A stretch of 64,000 nucleotides of DNA from Mycobacterium dioxanotrophicus (GCF_002157835.1 NZ_CP020809.1:4526001-4590000), one strand, 5' to 3'; positions 34,938 through 43,776 are shown, counted from the stretch's first letter. Notes: generated by a model from the letters alone, not told the origin. Numbers and translations are program-made.

Positions 34938-35693
34938 ATGACGGTCATCGGATTGCACACGCTGCCCTCGGGATCGGCGCTCTTCGCGCGCTACGCCTAC
35001 CCGCCCAACGAGCTGGGATACTGCGGGCCGGGCGACTCCGGTGTGCTGCTGCGCGGTGACGATGCGGCCCGGGTGGCAAGCCATGCCAGGGAATTCGACG
35101 GGGCCTGGCCATATCTGAGCACCATCGCCCGCGCCACGGGATCGGACCCGCTGGACGTCGACGTGGTCCGCGGATATTGGGTGGGCAGCCCTGCGCTGCG
35201 GCGCGTCAACCCCGCCGTCCTGCTCAACACGCTGCGGGCGGCGTTTACGGGGCAGGTGAGCGGCCTGCTCGATGATGTCGAATGCACGCCGGCTGTCTTG
35301 GCACACCACAGCTTTCATGTCTTCGTCGTCTATCCGTGGGTGCGCTTTCTCGATCGGGAACCCGCAACGGCACTGAGGGTATTGCAGAGTTGCCGGATCC
35401 GATGGGGCACCGTCACGGCCGTCGAGGGCGAACATGCCGTCATCGATTCCAGTCCCCTCGTCCTCGACGACGGCGCATTGCGGTTGGGCGTGCGGCGCCC
35501 CGACCGGGTGCGCTGGAGCCGCGACGGCGCGTCGTTCGTCACCGCACCGACACCCGGCACTGTTGTGTCAGCCCACTGGGACTGGGTGTGCGACACCCTC
35601 ACCGGCGCCGAGTGGAAGGCACTGCGCGAGGCCACCACGACAACGCTCGACATGGTGAACGCCGCCCGAAGAAGAACAGGAGGTCTCCCATGA
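34938..35693 (+). CDS. DUF6390 family protein
   Basis: This 251-residue soluble protein is found in actinobacterial hydrogenase operons; function unknown. Features that stand out are an aromatic, conserved-looking N-terminus (ALFARYAYPPNELGYCGPGD), a central HHSFHVFVVYPWVRFL helix and a small beta C-terminus. No catalytic motif is recognised. It starts 3 nt after hypF and overlaps the next gene by 4 nt. Its place between hypF and the SIS/HypC genes suggests a maturation role (inference). Confidence 0.75.
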   Translation: MTVIGLHTLPSGSALFARYAYPPNELGYCGPGDSGVLLRGDDAARVASHAREFDGAWPYLSTIARATGSDPLDVDVVRGYWVGSPALRRVNPAVLLNTLRAAFTGQVSGLLDDVECTPAVLAHHSFHVFVVYPWVRFLDREPATALRVLQSCRIRWGTVTAVEGEHAVIDSSPLVLDDGALRLGVRRPDRVRWSRDGASFVTAPTPGTVVSAHWDWVCDTLTGAEWKALREATTTTLDMVNAARRRTGGLP

Positions 35694-36421
35694 CCGTCAC
35701 CGCACAACCGTTTGTCGACACCCAGTTGTCGGCTGACCTCGCCGCGGCAGCACTGGATGTCGCCCGCAAGTTCCACGACGGCGCCACCCTGTGGGTCATT
35801 GCGCCGCAATGGGAGCCGCACGCGCATCACGTCGCCGTCGAATTCGTCCACCCGGTCATCATGGGCAAACGCGCCCTGCCGTCCGTGGCGCTGGTCGAGC
35901 CGGATCCCGTCGCGCAGGCCAGGGTGGCCAGTCAGCCCGGTGATCTGCTGCTGGCCGTCGCATCGGCGGACGAGCCCGCAGTCAAAGATGCCATGCGCCG
36001 CGCACCCGCCTGGGGCGTCACGACGGTGTGGATCGGATCGGGCCCACGTCCTGCAGCCGGGGGCGCCCATCACATCCTGTGGGTCGACTCCGACGACCCG
36101 ATGGTGCCCGCGACCGGCCGGTTCGTCTTGCTGTACCACCTGCTCTGGGAGCTCACCCACGTGTGCTTCGAGCATCCAGGACTGCTCAAACCCGCCGACG
36201 CCGAGCGCACCGAAGAGGTCTGCGTGACCTGCAGCGATGAGGGCCAGCTCGCGGAAGTCATTCTGGCTCCCGAGGATTCGAGCGGGCAAGCACTCATCCG
36301 CACCCGCGACGGAGAACAGTGGGTCGACGTCGCACTGCTCGGCGACGTGTCACCCAACGACCTGATCCTCGTGCATGCAGGCACCGGGATCGCCCGGCTG
36401 GAAACGGAGTCGGCCTCATGA
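35690..36421 (+). CDS. SIS-like domain fused to a HypC/HupF-type domain
   Basis: This 243-residue protein has two parts. Residues 10-165 look like a degenerate SIS (sugar-isomerase) fold (AAALDVARKFHDGATLWVI, RFVLLYHLLWELTHVCFEHPGLL). Residues 175-243 resemble the HypC/HupF barrel (EVCVTCSDEGQLAEVI, LILVHAGTGIARLE), where Cys in VCVTCSDEG sits internally instead of at position 2. It is preceded by AGGAGGTC. The next gene is a full SIS protein, so the two may form a heterodimer. A role in HypC-like handling of the iron ligand set is plausible but untested. Confidence 0.78.
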   Translation: MTVTAQPFVDTQLSADLAAAALDVARKFHDGATLWVIAPQWEPHAHHVAVEFVHPVIMGKRALPSVALVEPDPVAQARVASQPGDLLLAVASADEPAVKDAMRRAPAWGVTTVWIGSGPRPAAGGAHHILWVDSDDPMVPATGRFVLLYHLLWELTHVCFEHPGLLKPADAERTEEVCVTCSDEGQLAEVILAPEDSSGQALIRTRDGEQWVDVALLGDVSPNDLILVHAGTGIARLETESAS

Positions 36422-37092
36422 CAACGAACCAATCCGACAGCACCGGATTCCTCTATCCGTTCATCGAGTCCGAAGAGACCGACGCGCGATCCCTGCTCGA
36501 CGACCTGGCGTCCTCGGCGCGTGGGAAAGCGGCGGAAAGCGCCCGGCTACAACAGGAATCACTACGCGAATACGATCCCGGACTGGTCGAGGCAGGCCAG
36601 GCCATGGCCGACCGGTTCGCCCGCGGTGGCAGGCTCTACACGCTGGGCAACGGCGGCAGCTCCACCGATGCGGCCACCCTGGCCACCCTGTTCAGCCGCC
36701 CGGCGCGGGGCCGACCAGTGGCGGCCTGGTCGTTGGCTGCCGACGAAGCCGTCGTCACGGCACTGGGCAATGACGTGGGATTTGAGCTCATCTTCAAACG
36801 CCAGATCATCGCCCATGCCCGCGACCACGATGTCGCCATCGCGCTGTCGACCTCCGGCAACTCCGAGGACCTGATGACGGCGATCACCGAGGCCAAGCGG
36901 CGGGGACTGCTCACCATCGGATTCGCCGGTCACGACGGTGGGCGCATGGGCACCGCCGAAGACCTGGACTTCTGTTTCACCGTGCACAGCCAGAGCATTC
37001 ATCGCATCCAGGAAAGCCACGCCATGCTGGGGTACCGGCTCTGGTCGGTCGCCCAGGAGCGCATGGCCCGCCTGCGGGAGCACGCATCATGA
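36418..37092 (+). CDS. SIS domain protein (GmhA-like)
   Basis: This 224-residue protein resembles sedoheptulose-7-phosphate isomerase GmhA: YTLGNGGSSTDAATLA forms the phosphate-binding start of the fold and STSGNSEDLMTAI the second SIS loop, with QESHAMLGYRLWSVAQ at the end. A role in heptose synthesis is unlikely here; the operon context suggests a sugar-phosphate or nucleotide ligand used in hydrogenase assembly or sensing (inference). It overlaps both neighbours by 4 nt. Confidence 0.82.
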   Translation: MTTNQSDSTGFLYPFIESEETDARSLLDDLASSARGKAAESARLQQESLREYDPGLVEAGQAMADRFARGGRLYTLGNGGSSTDAATLATLFSRPARGRPVAAWSLAADEAVVTALGNDVGFELIFKRQIIAHARDHDVAIALSTSGNSEDLMTAITEAKRRGLLTIGFAGHDGGRMGTAEDLDFCFTVHSQSIHRIQESHAMLGYRLWSVAQERMARLREHAS

Positions 37093-38180
37093 CCGCCACC
37101 ACGGCGGCGCAACGCGAGGACCGAGCGCTCGAACGGATCGACAAGTTCCGGCAGCGGCGCCCGCGGCTACTCGACGACGTCGTGACCCTGGCCCACGGTG
37201 CGGGCGGCAAATCGTCTGCGGCACTGGTCGATGCCGTGTTCGTGGAAGCCTTCCGCAACCCTGAACTGGAGCAGCTCGGCGACGCCGCGGTGGTGACCAC
37301 CCCGGCCGGGGATCGGCTGGCGTTCTCGACCGATTCGTATGTCGTTGCGCCGCATCGTTTCCCCGGCGGGTCCATAGGCCACGTCGCAGTGCACGGGACG
37401 ATCAACGACCTCGCCGTCTCGGGTGCCCGGCCCTGCTGGATGTCGGCGGGGTTCGTGATCGAGGAGGGTTTCCAGATCAGTGAACTGCGCGAGATCGTGG
37501 CAGACATGGCCGAAGCCGCCGCGCATGCCGGAGTGCTGATCGTCACCGGCGACACCAAGGTGGTCGGAAAAGACGCGGCCGACGGGGTGTACATCTGCAC
37601 CGCAGGCGTCGGCGTGATTCCCGAAGGCCGGCGCCTGGCCCGCGAACTCGTGCAACCGGGCGACAAGGTGGTGTTGTCGGGCACGATCGGCGATCACGGC
37701 ATGGCGGTGATGCTGGCCCGCGGCGACCTGGCCATCGACGCCGACATCGCGTCGGATACCGCGCCCGTGCACGAACTTGTCGAGGCCCTGCTGGCTGCCG
37801 CGCCGTCCACACGGTGGATGCGGGACGCGACCCGTGGCGGTGTCGGAACCGTGTGCAACGAACTCGTCAAAGATCGGCCGTTCGCGGTGGTCCTCGACGA
37901 GCCGAGGCTGCCGATCGAACCCCAGGTGCTCGGTGCCTGCGATCTGCTCGGCATCGACCCGCTCTACGTCGCCAACGAGGGCAAGTTCCTCGCCGTCGTC
38001 GCACCCGAGGAGGCCGATGCCGCCGTCGCCGCCCTGCGCACCCACCCACAGGGCGCGCGTGCCGCCGTCGTGGGCGAGATCATCCCCGAGCCGCACGGGA
38101 TCGTGGCGCTCCGAACATCATTCGGCGGTACCCGCATCGTCGACATGCTCGTCGGCGACCCGCTGCCACGCATCTGCTGA
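37089..38180 (+). CDS. hypE: Carbamoyl dehydratase HypE
   Basis: This 363-residue PurM-like ATPase dehydrates the carbamoyl group placed on its C-terminal cysteine to thiocyanate, then passes cyanide to HypC-HypD iron. The N-terminal LAHGAGGKSS and FSTDSYVVAPHRFPGG are typical, and the protein ends PRIC with the acceptor Cys363. An extra N-terminal stretch of about 30 residues precedes the core. It overlaps the SIS gene by 4 nt. Confidence 0.96.
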   Translation: MTATTAAQREDRALERIDKFRQRRPRLLDDVVTLAHGAGGKSSAALVDAVFVEAFRNPELEQLGDAAVVTTPAGDRLAFSTDSYVVAPHRFPGGSIGHVAVHGTINDLAVSGARPCWMSAGFVIEEGFQISELREIVADMAEAAAHAGVLIVTGDTKVVGKDAADGVYICTAGVGVIPEGRRLARELVQPGDKVVLSGTIGDHGMAVMLARGDLAIDADIASDTAPVHELVEALLAAAPSTRWMRDATRGGVGTVCNELVKDRPFAVVLDEPRLPIEPQVLGACDLLGIDPLYVANEGKFLAVVAPEEADAAVAALRTHPQGARAAVVGEIIPEPHGIVALRTSFGGTRIVDMLVGDPLPRIC

Positions 38181-38193
38181 GAGGAAAACTGCA

Positions 38194-38466
38194 ATGTGTC
38201 TCGGAATCCCCGGCCAAGTGGTCGATTTCGTCGACGCCGAGGCCTACCTGGCCAAGGTCGACGTCAACGGCGTACGGCGCATCATCAGTGTCCGACTGCT
38301 CGCCGAAGACAATCTGCAGGTCGGCGACTGGGTGCTGGTCCACGTCGGGTTCGCGATGGCCAAGATCGACGAACGCGAAGCCGCCCTGACCCTGGATCAG
38401 GTGCAGAAGATGGGCGAGAACTATCAGCAGGAGATCGCCGCGTTCAACGACTCCGAAATCGCTTGA
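38194..38466 (+). CDS. hypC: Hydrogenase assembly chaperone HypC, copy 2
   Basis: This second HypC-family protein (90 residues) starts MCLGIPGQVVDFVD, again with the essential Cys2. It differs from copy 1 in its longer helical tail (LDQVQKMGENYQQEIAAFN). It lies directly before hypD, its usual partner. A GAGAGG site precedes the ATG. The two copies may serve different steps, or one may serve another hydrogenase in the same cell (inference). Confidence 0.93.
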   Translation: MCLGIPGQVVDFVDAEAYLAKVDVNGVRRIISVRLLAEDNLQVGDWVLVHVGFAMAKIDEREAALTLDQVQKMGENYQQEIAAFNDSEIA

Positions 38467-38476
38467 GAGGCTTGAC

Positions 38477-39601
38477 ATGAAGTTCGTCGACGAATTCCGC
38501 GATCCGGCCGCCGCGCGGGCCCTGGTCAAATCGATCACCGAACTCGCCGGTGACGACGAGTTCAAATTCATGGAGGTGTGCGGCGGCCACACTCACACCA
38601 TCTACAGGCACGGCATCGAACACCTCCTGCCGAGTTCGATCGAGTTGGTACACGGGCCGGGCTGCCCGGTCTGTGTGATCCCGATGGGCCGGGTGGACGA
38701 CGCGATGTGGCTGGCCGAACAGCCCGGCATCATCTTCACCACGTTCGGCGACATGATGCGCGTGCCCGGCTCACGCGGGAACCTGATCGAAGCCAAGGCC
38801 CGTGGGGCCGACGTGCGTTTCGTCTACTCCCCCCTGGACGCGCTGAAGGTCGCCCGCGACAACCCCGACCGGCATGTCGTGTTCTTCGCGGTCGGGTTCG
38901 AGACCACCGCACCGTCGACGGCTGTCACGCTCGTCCGAGCACGCACGCTGGGGGTGCACAACTTCAGCGTGTTCTGCAACCACGTCACGATCGTGCCGCC
39001 CATCAAGGCCATCCTCGAATCCCCCGACCTGCGACTGTCGGGATTCCTCGGTCCGGGTCACGTCTCCACCGTGGTGGGGCTGCGGCCGTACCGCTTCGTC
39101 CCCGCCGTCTACGGCAAGCCCATCGTGGTCGCGGGGTTCGAGCCGCTCGACATCTTGGCCTCGGTGCACATGCTCCTGCAGCAGATCCGCGAGGGCCGCT
39201 GCGAGGTGGAGAACCAGTACACGCGCGTGGTGCGCCCAGAAGGCAATCTCCAGGCCCTGAAGCTGATGGCGGAGACGTTCGAGCTGCGACCCCACTTCGA
39301 ATGGCGCGGCCTCGGGTTCATCTCCCAGAGCGCACTGAAGATTCACCGCGAGTATGCCGAGTACGACGCCGAGCTGGTATTCGACATGCCCGGGGTGCGC
39401 GTGGCAGACCCGAAGGCCTGCCAGTGTGGAGAGGTGCTCAAGGGCGTCATCAAGCCGTGGGAGTGCAAGGTGTTCGGGACGGCGTGTACCCCCGAGACAC
39501 CCATCGGCACGTGCATGGTGTCACCCGAGGGCGCGTGCGCGGCGTACTACAACTTCGGCCGGCTGCACCGCGAGACCGCGCAGCTGCTGATCCAGCACTG
39601 A
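38477..39601 (+). CDS. hypD: Hydrogenase iron-ligand assembly protein HypD
   Basis: This 374-residue 4Fe-4S protein forms the scaffold, with HypC, on which iron receives CO and CN ligands. Conserved motifs are MEVCGGHTH (about residues 32-40), GPGCPVCV (about 62-69) and the C-terminal cluster cysteines in CQCGEVLKG, PWECKVFGTACTPETPIGTC and EGACAAYY. It is the last gene of the operon; a convergent small gene begins 1 nt beyond. Confidence 0.96.
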   Translation: MKFVDEFRDPAAARALVKSITELAGDDEFKFMEVCGGHTHTIYRHGIEHLLPSSIELVHGPGCPVCVIPMGRVDDAMWLAEQPGIIFTTFGDMMRVPGSRGNLIEAKARGADVRFVYSPLDALKVARDNPDRHVVFFAVGFETTAPSTAVTLVRARTLGVHNFSVFCNHVTIVPPIKAILESPDLRLSGFLGPGHVSTVVGLRPYRFVPAVYGKPIVVAGFEPLDILASVHMLLQQIREGRCEVENQYTRVVRPEGNLQALKLMAETFELRPHFEWRGLGFISQSALKIHREYAEYDAELVFDMPGVRVADPKACQCGEVLKGVIKPWECKVFGTACTPETPIGTCMVSPEGACAAYYNFGRLHRETAQLLIQH

Positions 39602-39602
39602 C

Positions 39603-39806
39603 TCAGCGACGCCAGTTCGGGAAGTTGTCGAGATCCCGCAGCGTCATGACAAAACCGACCGCGCCGACGGCGATGGCCAGGAAGTAGCCGACCGCAGCAT
39701 GCCAGCCACCCAACGTCGACGCGACCAGCCAGCACAACAGAACCGCGGCGATGACCAGCAACACACCGTAGAGCGGCGTCCGTTGAGGATGCTCACCTAG
39801 TCGCAT
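39603..39806 (-). CDS. Small two-helix membrane protein
   Basis: This 67-residue protein has two hydrophobic helices (YGVLLVIAAVLLCWLVAS and AVGYFLAIAVGAVGFVM) and ends in a charged tail (LRDLDNFPNWRR). I do not recognise a family. The ATG at 39806 (MRLGEHPQRTP) is preferred to an upstream in-frame start because it gives a compact membrane protein. It is convergent with hypD and may be expressed with the DUF3046 gene upstream. Confidence 0.65.
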   Translation of the reverse strand: MRLGEHPQRTPLYGVLLVIAAVLLCWLVASTLGGWHAAVGYFLAIAVGAVGFVMTLRDLDNFPNWRR

Positions 39807-39847
39807 AACTCCGGTATACGCGCCCCAGTGAGCTACGTCACACCTGG

Positions 39848-40039
39848 CTACCACTCTTCGCGTGGGACGTCGAAATCGGCGCACAGGGCCCGCCACACGT
39901 CACGCGGCTCCACGCCTGCCTCGATGGCCTGCGCGGCCGTGCGCCCCATGCTGCTCAGCACATGGTCGACGAGCATGGACCGCCCCCGCATCGAGCCGAA
40001 CCGGCCGTCGACCAGCTCGTGGAATTCCGTCAAGCGCAC
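39848..40039 (-). CDS. DUF3046 family protein (Rv2738c-like)
   Basis: This 63-residue protein matches DUF3046 (MRLTEFHELVDGRFGSMRGRS, then VEPRDVWRALCADFDVP). Function unknown. In M. tuberculosis its homologue lies immediately next to recA; here the whole hydrogenase operon lies between them. GTG start at 40039; it follows the glycosyltransferase gene by 9 nt. Confidence 0.85.
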   Translation of the reverse strand: MRLTEFHELVDGRFGSMRGRSMLVDHVLSSMGRTAAQAIEAGVEPRDVWRALCADFDVPREEW

Positions 40040-40048
40040 GAGCCCAAC

Positions 40049-41221
40049 CTACCGAGCGGGCGCCAACGCGTCATGGCACACCCGTACCGGATCTGCCACG
40101 TGGGCCACCGATGCCCCGCCCTGCTGTGCGGCCCGGCGATACCTCGACGAGCCGAGCACCTCGCCGACGGCGGTGATCAACGCGTCGGCTGTCAACGGGC
40201 GCACCAATTGCGCACTGCCTTGGCGCACCAGGCGATTGGCGATCTCCCACTGGTCTCCGCCGCCCGGAACCACCACCATCGGCACACCGGCCAGCAGGGT
40301 CTTGGACACCATGCCGTGGCCACCCCCGCAGATCACCAGGTCGGCGTGAGTGAGCAGGTCGTCCTGGCGTCCCAGTCCGACCACCGCCCACGGCGGGACC
40401 TCGACGTCGGCCCCGCCCAGCCGAGACACCACCAGCCGAGCCCCGTCGGGCAGCGTCTCGCCGGGCCGCAGCGACCCCAGCGCGAGCTCGGCCATCCCCT
40501 GGGTGCCGGTGGTCGCGGTCGACGGCGCGACCACCACGACCGGGCCCCTACCGGCGGGCACGGGCAGCACCGCGTCCGTCGGCTCGAAATGCAGCGGCCC
40601 CACCACGACGGCCTCCGCCGGCCAATCCGGACGCGGCACCTCGAGTGCGGGCAGGGTCGCGATCAGGCGACGCAGCGGCCCGGGATCGGTCGCGGGCAGG
40701 CCGATCCCCGCCCTGGCTTCGGCGCGCTGCGCCAGACCCGACCGCAGAGACCGCGCCGTCAGCGCCCGCATCACGGAGTCGCGCAACCGGCCGCGCAACC
40801 CGACGCCCGGTGCCAAACCGCTGCCCACCGGCGGCAGCCCCTTCGACGGCAAGTAGAGCGGATGCGGGTTGAGTTCCACCCAGGGCACCCCGAGCAGTTC
40901 GGCGGCCAGCCCGCCGCACGCCGTGATCACATCCGAAACCACCAGGTCGGGGCCGATTTCCCGAAGCTGCGGGACGTTGAGCACTGCCATTCTGGCCGCC
41001 CGGTAGTGGATCTTCGCCCCGGCGTCGGCGTCGTTGTCATCGTCGGTGGGATCCAGCCCGGCCAGTTCGACCGCGTCGACCCCGGCGGCGCGGGCAGTGT
41101 CCAGCCATTCCACGCCGGTCAGCAGGGTCGGCGTGTCCCCCGCCGCCAGGAATTTCAGACACAGCGCCAGGGCCGGGAAGGCATGCCCGGGGTCGGGTCC
41201 GGCAACCACCGCTACGCGCAT
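40049..41221 (-). CDS. MGT-type glycosyltransferase (Rv2739c-like)
   Basis: This 390-residue GT-B glycosyltransferase resembles UGT/MGT-family enzymes. The N-terminus (MRVAVVAGPDPGHAFPALALC) is typical of the acceptor domain, and the C-terminal donor site is HADLVICGGGHGMVSKTLLAGVPMVVVPGGGDQWEIANRL, with the sugar-nucleotide signature. Donor and acceptor are unknown; lipid or secondary-metabolite glycosylation is likely. The ATG at 41221 matches the family; 18 open codons upstream are left out. It is divergent from ephG across 42 bp. Confidence 0.88.
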   Translation of the reverse strand: MRVAVVAGPDPGHAFPALALCLKFLAAGDTPTLLTGVEWLDTARAAGVDAVELAGLDPTDDDNDADAGAKIHYRAARMAVLNVPQLREIGPDLVVSDVITACGGLAAELLGVPWVELNPHPLYLPSKGLPPVGSGLAPGVGLRGRLRDSVMRALTARSLRSGLAQRAEARAGIGLPATDPGPLRRLIATLPALEVPRPDWPAEAVVVGPLHFEPTDAVLPVPAGRGPVVVVAPSTATTGTQGMAELALGSLRPGETLPDGARLVVSRLGGADVEVPPWAVVGLGRQDDLLTHADLVICGGGHGMVSKTLLAGVPMVVVPGGGDQWEIANRLVRQGSAQLVRPLTADALITAVGEVLGSSRYRRAAQQGGASVAHVADPVRVCHDALAPAR

Positions 41222-41251
41222 TGGGATTACCCTGCCACAGCCCAGGAGAAC

Positions 41252-41257
41252 TAGGCT
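41252..41257 (+). promoter_or_regulatory. -10 element of ephG, leaderless start
   Basis: TAGGCT ends 6 nt before the ATG at 41264, consistent with a leaderless transcript. Confidence 0.45.
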
Positions 41258-41263
41258 TCGGCC

Positions 41264-41698
41264 ATGGCTGACCAATCAACCACCGCGGTGAACAGTCCCG
41301 CGGGCACGGTCGAGATCTTCCTCAATGCGCTTCAGGACCAGGACTTCGAAACAGCCGAGAACGCGCTGGCGCAGAACCTGGTGTATCAGAACGTCGGGTT
41401 GCCGACCATCTACGGGCGCAACCGCACGGTGAAACTGTTCCGTTCCATGCAGGGCCGGGTCGGTTTCGAGGTGAAGATTCACCGGATCGCGGCCGACGGC
41501 GCCTCGGTGCTGACCGAACGCACCGACGCCCTGATCATCGGACCGCTGCGGCTGCAGTTCTGGGTGTGTGGGGTGTTCGAGGTGCACGAGGGCCGAATCA
41601 CGCTGTGGCGGGACTACTTCGACTTTCTCGACATGACCAAGGCGACGGTCCGCGGCCTGGTCGGGATCGTCATTCCCTCACTGCGCGCGTCGCTGTAG
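41264..41698 (+). CDS. ephG: Limonene-epoxide-hydrolase-type protein EphG
   Basis: This 144-residue protein has the SnoaL-like/limonene-1,2-epoxide hydrolase fold. Catalytic Arg and Asp candidates are visible in LTERTDAL and LWRDYFD. The M. tuberculosis homologue (Rv2740) is an epoxide hydrolase acting on hydrophobic, possibly sterol-derived, epoxides. It is followed at 10 nt by a DUF5313 gene. Confidence 0.88.
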   Translation: MADQSTTAVNSPAGTVEIFLNALQDQDFETAENALAQNLVYQNVGLPTIYGRNRTVKLFRSMQGRVGFEVKIHRIAADGASVLTERTDALIIGPLRLQFWVCGVFEVHEGRITLWRDYFDFLDMTKATVRGLVGIVIPSLRASL

Positions 41699-41708
41699 CG
41701 GCTGACCG

Positions 41709-42125
41709 ATGACGAGCAACAACGCGCGCACCAAGCCGAATCCGATTCAGTTCCTGGGTTACTGCTTCGGGCGCCGACTCCCCGATTCGATGCTCGACTG
41801 GGTGCGCGAAGACCTGACCGGCAAGGGCGCCACCCGCCGGATGATGCTGCGGGTGCTGGTGCCCGCGGTGCTGATCCTGTCCCCGTTCTGGCTGATCGAC
41901 ACCACCTTGTACGTGCACCTGAGCATGACGGTGCCGATCCTGATCCCGTTCGTCTACTTCTCGCACGCGCTGAACAAGATCTGGCGGCGGCACATGCTGC
42001 GCGTGCACGGCCTCGACCCCAATCTGGTCGACAAGATCTCCCGCGAGAAGAACGCGCACATCCATCAGGCCTACATCGAGAAGTACGGCCCGCGGTCGGG
42101 GCCACCCAGCAGCAGCGCGGTCTGA
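41709..42125 (+). CDS. DUF5313 family membrane protein
   Basis: This 138-residue protein has two membrane helices in the middle (RVLVPAVLILSPFWLIDTTLY and MTVPILIPFVYFSHALNKIW) with a conserved N-terminus (PNPIQFLGYCFGRRLPDSM). Function unknown. It lies behind ephG in the same direction and is convergent with pspM, whose stop is 4 nt away. Confidence 0.8.
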   Translation: MTSNNARTKPNPIQFLGYCFGRRLPDSMLDWVREDLTGKGATRRMMLRVLVPAVLILSPFWLIDTTLYVHLSMTVPILIPFVYFSHALNKIWRRHMLRVHGLDPNLVDKISREKNAHIHQAYIEKYGPRSGPPSSSAV

Positions 42126-42129
42126 ACCG

Positions 42130-42948
42130 TCAGGCCTGGCGCAGCCGGCCCAGCTCGTCGAAGGCCTGCGCCCAGCCCATCAGCCGGTCGGTGGCGTTGG
42201 TCAGCTCGCTGCGGTAGCGCTGCTGCGACAGGGGGGCCGCCGACACCGGCCCGCTGTTGGCCGCGGACACCAGTTGTGCTGCGGCGGTGACCATTTCGTT
42301 GTACTGCCGAACACCTTGACCGAGTTGTGCGGTGAACGCGTTGATGGTGGGCACCAGGTACTGCCGCGACTGAGGCGCATTGCTGATCGCGCGCTCCATC
42401 GAGATCACCTCGGTGGCGGTGGCGGCCATGGTGCGCGCGGTCTGGTTGGCCACCGCGGTCAGCTCGCGCAGCTCGTCGGCGGGCAGCATGTGGCCGCGTT
42501 CCATGACGCCGAGCAGCGAGAACATGCCACGCTCGGATGCCACCAGCGCCGACATCGGCTGGCGTGCGGCCGAACCCCACGGCGGAAGCCGCCGGCCGGC
42601 AACGGGACGTTCGGCCGGCAAGGGTTCGGACCGCAGCCAGCGGTAGCGCAGCCACAGCAGCGTCGCGGGGAACGCGGCACCGGCGGCGATGACACCGGTG
42701 ATGATGAGGACCCAGACTGGAGTGCGCCACGACGCGAGGACCGCCGTCACCAGCACCCAGAACCCGCAGGCGAGCGTGAAGAATACCCCGAGGCGCGCAG
42801 CCCACCGCCGCTTGCGCAGCAGCTTCGCGCGCGGATCGGCGGCAGCACTGAGCTTTTCGGCCAGGGCGCCGGACAGGTCGGCGGCCGTATCGACACCCCG
42901 CTGCAGCACCGACCGCCAGGCTTCTCCTCGACCGGTCTTGGTAGCCAT
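42130..42948 (-). CDS. pspM: Phage-shock membrane protein PspM (Rv2743c-like)
   Basis: This 272-residue protein has two adjacent membrane helices (LGVFFTLACGFWVLVTAVLAS and VWVLIITGVIAAGAAFPATLLW) and a C-terminal helical domain with a coiled-coil look. In M. tuberculosis, ClgR, PspA, PspM and PspN form the envelope-stress system in which PspM anchors PspA at the membrane. The ATG at 42948 is chosen; a GTG two codons upstream is an alternative. It follows pspA by 18 bp. No PspN gene follows here. Confidence 0.88.
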   Translation of the reverse strand: MATKTGRGEAWRSVLQRGVDTAADLSGALAEKLSAAADPRAKLLRKRRWAARLGVFFTLACGFWVLVTAVLASWRTPVWVLIITGVIAAGAAFPATLLWLRYRWLRSEPLPAERPVAGRRLPPWGSAARQPMSALVASERGMFSLLGVMERGHMLPADELRELTAVANQTARTMAATATEVISMERAISNAPQSRQYLVPTINAFTAQLGQGVRQYNEMVTAAAQLVSAANSGPVSAAPLSQQRYRSELTNATDRLMGWAQAFDELGRLRQA

Positions 42949-42966
42949 GATCACATCACCGAAACA

Positions 42967-43776
42967 CTATTGGCCGAGCGGATTTTCGGGCGTCTGGGCC
43001 GGGTTGGTGGCCGGCGCGGCCGGCGTCGCGGTGCTGCCGCCCGCGGGCAGCGTGTCGCCACGCATCGACGCGCGGATCTGCTCCAGCCGGGAGTGCCCGG
43101 CCATCTGCACACTGGCCTGCTGCACTTCGAGCATGCGGCCCTGCACCGAGTTCTGGGCGAGTTCGGCCGAGCCGATGGCGTTGGCGTAGCGTCGCTCGAT
43201 CTTGTCGCGGACCTCGTCGAGGCTGGGGGTGTTGCCCGGCGCGGCAAGGTCGGTCATCGACCGCAGCGAGGAGCTGACCTGCTCCTGCATCTTGGCCTGC
43301 TCAAGCTGCGACAGCAGCTTGGTGCGTTCGGCGATCTTCTGCTGCAGCATCATCGCGTTCTGCTCGACAGCCTTCTTCGCCTGGCCGGCGGCCTGCAGAG
43401 CCTGGTCGTGCAAGGTCTTGAGGTCTTCGACGCCCTGCTCGGCGGTCACCAGCTGCGCGGCGAACGCCTCGGCGGCGTTGTTGTACTCAGTGGCCTTGGC
43501 GACGTCGCCGGCGCCATTTGCCTGGTCGGCGAGAGTGAGGGCCTGGCGGACGTTGACCTGGAGCTTCTCGATGTCGGCGAGCTGGCGGTTGAGCCGCATC
43601 TCCAGCTGACGCTGGTTGCCGATCACCTGGGCGGCCTGCTGGGTGAGTGCCTGGTGCTGACGCTGTGCGTCCTCGATGGCCTGCTGGATTTGCACCTTCG
43701 GGTCGGCGTACTCATCGACCTTGGAGCTGAACAGCGCCATCAGGTACTTCCATGCCTTGGTGAACGGATTGGCCAT
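42967..43776 (-). CDS. pspA: Phage-shock protein PspA (35-kDa antigen)
   Basis: This 269-residue protein is almost entirely coiled coil (about residues 25-225), as in PspA/IM30, with an amphipathic N-terminus ([23 protein letters not shown]) that binds membrane lipids. It stabilises the envelope and restrains ClgR through contact. The tail is Pro/Ala-rich. It lies between clgR and pspM on the same strand; 152 bp separate it from clgR. Confidence 0.95.
   Translation of the reverse strand: MANPFTKAWKYLMALFSSKVDEYADPKVQIQQAIEDAQRQHQALTQQAAQVIGNQRQLEMRLNRQLADIEKLQVNVRQALTLADQANGAGDVAKATEYNNAAEAFAAQLVTAEQGVEDLKTLHDQALQAAGQAKKAVEQNAMMLQQKIAERTKLLSQLEQAKMQEQVSSSLRSMTDLAAPGNTPSLDEVRDKIERRYANAIGSAELAQNSVQGRMLEVQQASVQMAGHSRLEQIRASMRGDTLPAGGSTATPAAPATNPAQTPENPLGQ

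Noticed and set aside
36418..37092. Reading the SIS protein as a true heptose isomerase
   Set aside because: No other heptose genes are present and all neighbours are hydrogenase maturation genes; only the fold is claimed.
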